Shown here: positions 61,226 through 64,000 of the stretch, piece by piece
Layout of the letters: the number at the start of each line of letters is the position of its first letter
How positions within the stretch are numbered: position 1 is the first letter of the stretch
Assembly (NCBI GenBank): GCA_018105865.1
Contig: CM030837.1
Span: 8,194,725 to 8,258,724, forward strand
DNA length: 64,000 nucleotides
From: Metaphire vulgaris
Lineage: Eukaryota > Annelida > Clitellata > Crassiclitellata > Megascolecidae
Direction of reading: 5' to 3'
Notes under the pieces: generated by a model
What the model saw: only the letters and a program-made list of their open reading frames with translations
Database searches by the model: none
Told to the model about the DNA's origin: nothing
Program-made: the position numbers and the translations under genes

Positions 61226-61480
61226 ATGTAGAGCGTCATCATTTCATATGTCTCTGAATGAATCAATGAGTGAGTGAACGAATGAATGTCAATAGACAGC
61301 ATCGGCACTTGAGCTTTTGTAGCCAGAATTAACCGACAATTAAAAATAAAAGTGCATGAAAATCTTTCAACAAAATTCTAAGCTGTTTAGAAACGCCGAT
61401 GTAAATTGGAAAGTGAGTTTGTCTGAGAGCGTTATTGGAAGATGACGTTGAGGGAAGTTGTCTGACGCATTCTCTTGCAG

Positions 61481-61621
61481 TGACGTCATCGGATGACGTC
61501 ATCTGGTGCGGCCTACGTCAGTTCCGCTGTCCGTCGTCGTCTGTCTGCATTCTTTTCTCCGCTGTCTGCGATTTCCAGTACGACTGTCCTGGTGGAAAGG
61601 ACGAGAGCGACGAACTGTGTA
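61481..61621 (+). CDS. LDL-receptor class A domain exon
   Basis: An exon of 141 nt, phase 1-1, between TTCTCTTGCAG and A|GTAAGACA. The peptide has all six cysteines of an LDLa repeat in order (CGLRQFRCPSSSVC, then CDFQYDC and C) and the calcium-binding DCPGGKDESDELC box. LDLa repeats bind calcium and ligands in secreted or receptor proteins. The next exon on this strand starts a MAM domain in matching phase. LDLa followed by MAM occurs in ALK/LTK-type receptor kinases and in MALRD-type proteins; the window does not decide between them. Confidence 0.85.
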
Positions 61622-61664
61622 GTAAGACAAGCAACTGCAACTAAATCGCTGTCATAGAGAAGCC

Positions 61665-62516
61665 CAAGATTCGACCGTACGTCCTTTGGAAAAATACGCG
61701 TATCAAACGTATAATATGTTCAAATATATTATACGCATATTCATACGTAAAATACGTTGGCAGTGGCGTAGACCTCCGAGGTAGGCTACTTCCATGGTTG
61801 CCTGTTATCTATACCGATGGCCTGTAGAAATTCACTAAGTCACGGAAATCGTGAATTCCGTGATTTTGTCGTTTGCCGTGAATTACTATTTTGTCGTTTG
61901 CCGTGAATTACTATTTTGTCGTTTGCCGTGGCCCGTGAATTGCCTTAATTTTCATAAAATTTGCGAAATGAACGCGACACGTCATCCAGGACTTATAAAT
62001 AATTTGCTACAAATCATTGTTTCAAATATAGCAACCGTAGGCCAGTAAATTCTATTCGGAACTCCCGCTATTGACTGTTAGTCCTGCAGGGCTGCCTCTA
62101 ATCGTTAATGGCACACTGACAGTCTATAGAGACAGCTCCTTATTTACAGCAACCAACTCGGAAAGATCAAGATTATTATCGCTCCAGCATCCCTCCACAG
62201 AATACAAGTTGTCTCCGTCACCCGGGAACCAGATATCCTCGGTCATTAAGAGCCGGAGTCAGCTGACGTCTCGTGCAAAGTACAGTGAAATTGCTTTATG
62301 CTTTATGTTAGTCTATGTTATAGCAGTTGATTCTGATCGAGATCAGTAAAAGCGCTTTCGCCCAACGTCGAATTAGATTTCCAGCTGAATTTTAGCGTTT
62401 CAGTTCACTTATTTCTAGACAACGTATTTTTAACGCACGGACATTTTACCGTACGCATTTTAAACGTATAATATCACTGGAAAGATTATACCTCTAATAC
62501 GTACGGTCGAATCTTG
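61665..62516. mobile_element. DNA transposon with perfect 18-bp inverted repeat (852 bp)
   Basis: Terminal repeat CAAGATTCGACCGTACGT is identical at both ends. Target duplication gagaagcc is perfect (61657-61664, 62517-62524). It begins 43 bp after the LDLa exon's donor. A 26-bp tandem repeat (ttttgtcgtttgccgtgaat plus tactat) lies at 61864-61930. No transposase. Confidence 0.9.
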
Positions 62517-62639
62517 GAGAAGCCAATACTTCGCCGATATTTTGAGGTTTTATTCTGCTTTTCTGAGGGATGAACGTTTGTCTAGTTTGCCTCATCTTCA
62601 CTCTTTCAAGCTCCCATTAAAACCAGTAGGTAGGGCCTA

Positions 62640-63090
62640 ATGGCACGACCACGTGACACCACTGCTCAGGGGCAGGCTCCATTGACTCCGGATTCCGGAG
62701 CGCACCGTTTACAAACGATGCTGGTTGACCTCCCGTGCCCTACATGATCCAACCTGTCCGGAGTACCTTTCAGCCCTGGTGTTCCGGCCGACCGATGATG
62801 AATGACCGACGTCTTCAGCTGAGATCCAGCACGCGGCTCTTACTATATGTCCCCCTCCGTCAAAGACCGCGAAACTCGGGAAGAGATTCGTGACACGAGG
62901 CAACCCTCTGTTATGGAACGAGCTCCCGGACTCGGTGATTGCGGTCACCTCCTTCGAGTCGTTTGCCATCAAACTTAAGACGCGCCTCTTTAGGAGATCA
63001 TACGATTGCTCTATGTAAAGCGCTCTTGACTTTGGCCCCAGCTATGTTACCGCCCTATATGAAACGTCATATTGAATAAAATAGAATAGT
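62640..63090 (+). mobile_element. L2-like retrotransposon 3' fragment
   Basis: Plus strand, several frames: RFTNDAGxPPVPYMIQ-like start, then CPEYLSAL, PPSVKDRETREEIRD, NPLLWNELPDSV and LKTRLFR. These are the closing blocks of an L2/CR1-group polyprotein, as at 45340-46073. It ends in ttgaataaaatagaatag, an element tail. Located in the intron between the LDLa and MAM exons. Confidence 0.65.
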
Positions 63091-63131
63091 AATGTCTGAA
63101 TTTTTCATATTTAAAGAATCCATTCGATCAG

Positions 63132-63290
63132 CGCCTGGAATTTGCGATTTCGAAGTCGATCTTTGCGGATGGAAGACAGAAAACGTCCACGGACTGAATG
63201 TCGTCGGCTCAAGGAAATTCGGGTGGAAAAGGACCAGTGGAAGCGTCAGGCCCAGAGCCTCATCACCGACAAATGCCACATCCAAAAACG
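63132..63290 (+). CDS. MAM-domain exon (N-terminal part)
   Basis: An exon of 159 nt, phase 1-1, between CATTCGATCAG and G|GTAGCACA. The peptide PGICDFEVDLCGWKTEN followed by GWKRTSG shows the opening CxFE...LCGW...W.R pattern of MAM domains, adhesive extracellular modules of about 160 residues. Only the first third is encoded here; the rest must lie beyond the window. The phase joins directly to the LDLa exon at 61481-61621. It is the last exon I can see. Confidence 0.8.
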
Positions 63291-64000
63291 GTAGCACAAC
63301 ATTTCTGAAATAATTGCGCCTTCTACGTAACTAGTCCCTCGCGTCCTTTGCAAACTTCTCCGTCGGTTTTCGCGTCGGAAGAATTTAAAAACGAGTGTGG
63401 AAAAAGCGTGTTTGTATTTTCTAGACATTTTAAAATGTCTGCCAACTCGCCTTGAAATGATTTGATAAGTAATGAAGTCAGATACAGCTGTCGAAGTCTT
63501 TGAACGAATGCAGTCTGCACCTTGCAAATAATACTATCGTTCAGTTAGACGCAAAAGCAAACTGCTGCGAATGATGAAAAACAGCTAAGAAGCACTTCAA
63601 CGAACTCCTTCAAAGACTAACTTTCTTTATTCGAGACATTCTCTCCTCTTCACCTTTGCAGAAACAAGACACAATTTCCATTTTAAGAATTCTCTTTCTT
63701 CTGGTGAAATAGTTTCGGTCTTTTCGAAACTTATTTCCGCACTTTTTTAATCGAACTTTAAAAGTCATCAAACTATCAAACCAGCGTGCAAGTGATCGGC
63801 GTTTTTGGAAATTAGTTTACGAACGCATTGAGAGAGGCTGTCGTCAACAATCAACAAATCAACATACTTGGCTATAGGCACTTGCATACTTAGCGCGCGG
63901 CTGTACAGCGTACACTGTACTGTTGATGGATTTGCTCGATGTCTTCTAGGTACTTACGTGAGGTTTGAATCGGCGTCTAGCGCCTATTTCAGTTTTGCCA
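63291..64000 (+). other. Intron after the MAM exon; no feature seen
   Basis: No further exon of the MAM domain, RNA gene or paired repeat could be recognised to the end of the window. Confidence 0.5.

Overview
The window is animal nuclear DNA: AT-rich, intron-rich and crowded with transposons. A conserved ZFR gene, an LDLa/MAM receptor-type gene, tRNA-derived SINEs, L2/CR1-like and RTE-like retrotransposons and a very large number of hAT-type elements point to a bilaterian invertebrate, probably marine. I cannot name the phylum from sequence alone. No bacterial or viral gene organisation is present.

The main gene is on the minus strand from about 46.88 kb down to 9.38 kb. It is a full-length orthologue of the zinc-finger RNA-binding protein ZFR. 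I rebuilt 21 coding exons whose splice phases agree throughout and sum to 2805 nt (934 residues plus stop). The order is an Ala/Tyr/Gln-rich N-terminal region, three U1/matrin-type C2H2 fingers (residues 353-375, 396-418, 503-525) and a DZF domain (about 596-905) with a short basic tail. Its introns hold most of the left and central repeats: three hAT elements nested inside one another (42.7-44.9 kb), an L2-like fragment inside an RTE-like fragment (45.15-46.6 kb), an L2-like reverse transcriptase (28.0-29.6 kb), SINE copies (17.6 and 41.6 kb), and small elements lying close to splice sites.

The left 5 kb, beyond the gene's 3' side, is a transposon graveyard in which a CR1-like fragment has been broken by several hAT elements. 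The interval 47-53 kb, upstream of ZFR, holds a GC-rich pyrimidine tract and a stack of five hAT-type elements (49.24-52.70 kb) whose insertion order can be read from 8-bp target duplications. The right 11 kb is on the plus strand: a signal-peptide exon (53.3 kb, phase 1), a recent RTE insertion (54.2-55.1 kb), a promoter-like NRF1/ETS region (57.25-57.45 kb), then an LDLa exon (61.48-61.62 kb) and the first MAM exon (63.13-63.29 kb), both phase 1-1. This looks like the 5' part of a secreted or receptor protein that continues past the window.

Three signals stand out beyond annotation: the palindrome TACCGGTA occurs at least 14 times in unrelated flanks; one ~20-bp motif (TGACRAGCAAAAAAGGTCA) recurs inside several transposon families with different ends; and nested hAT insertions give a datable order of events.
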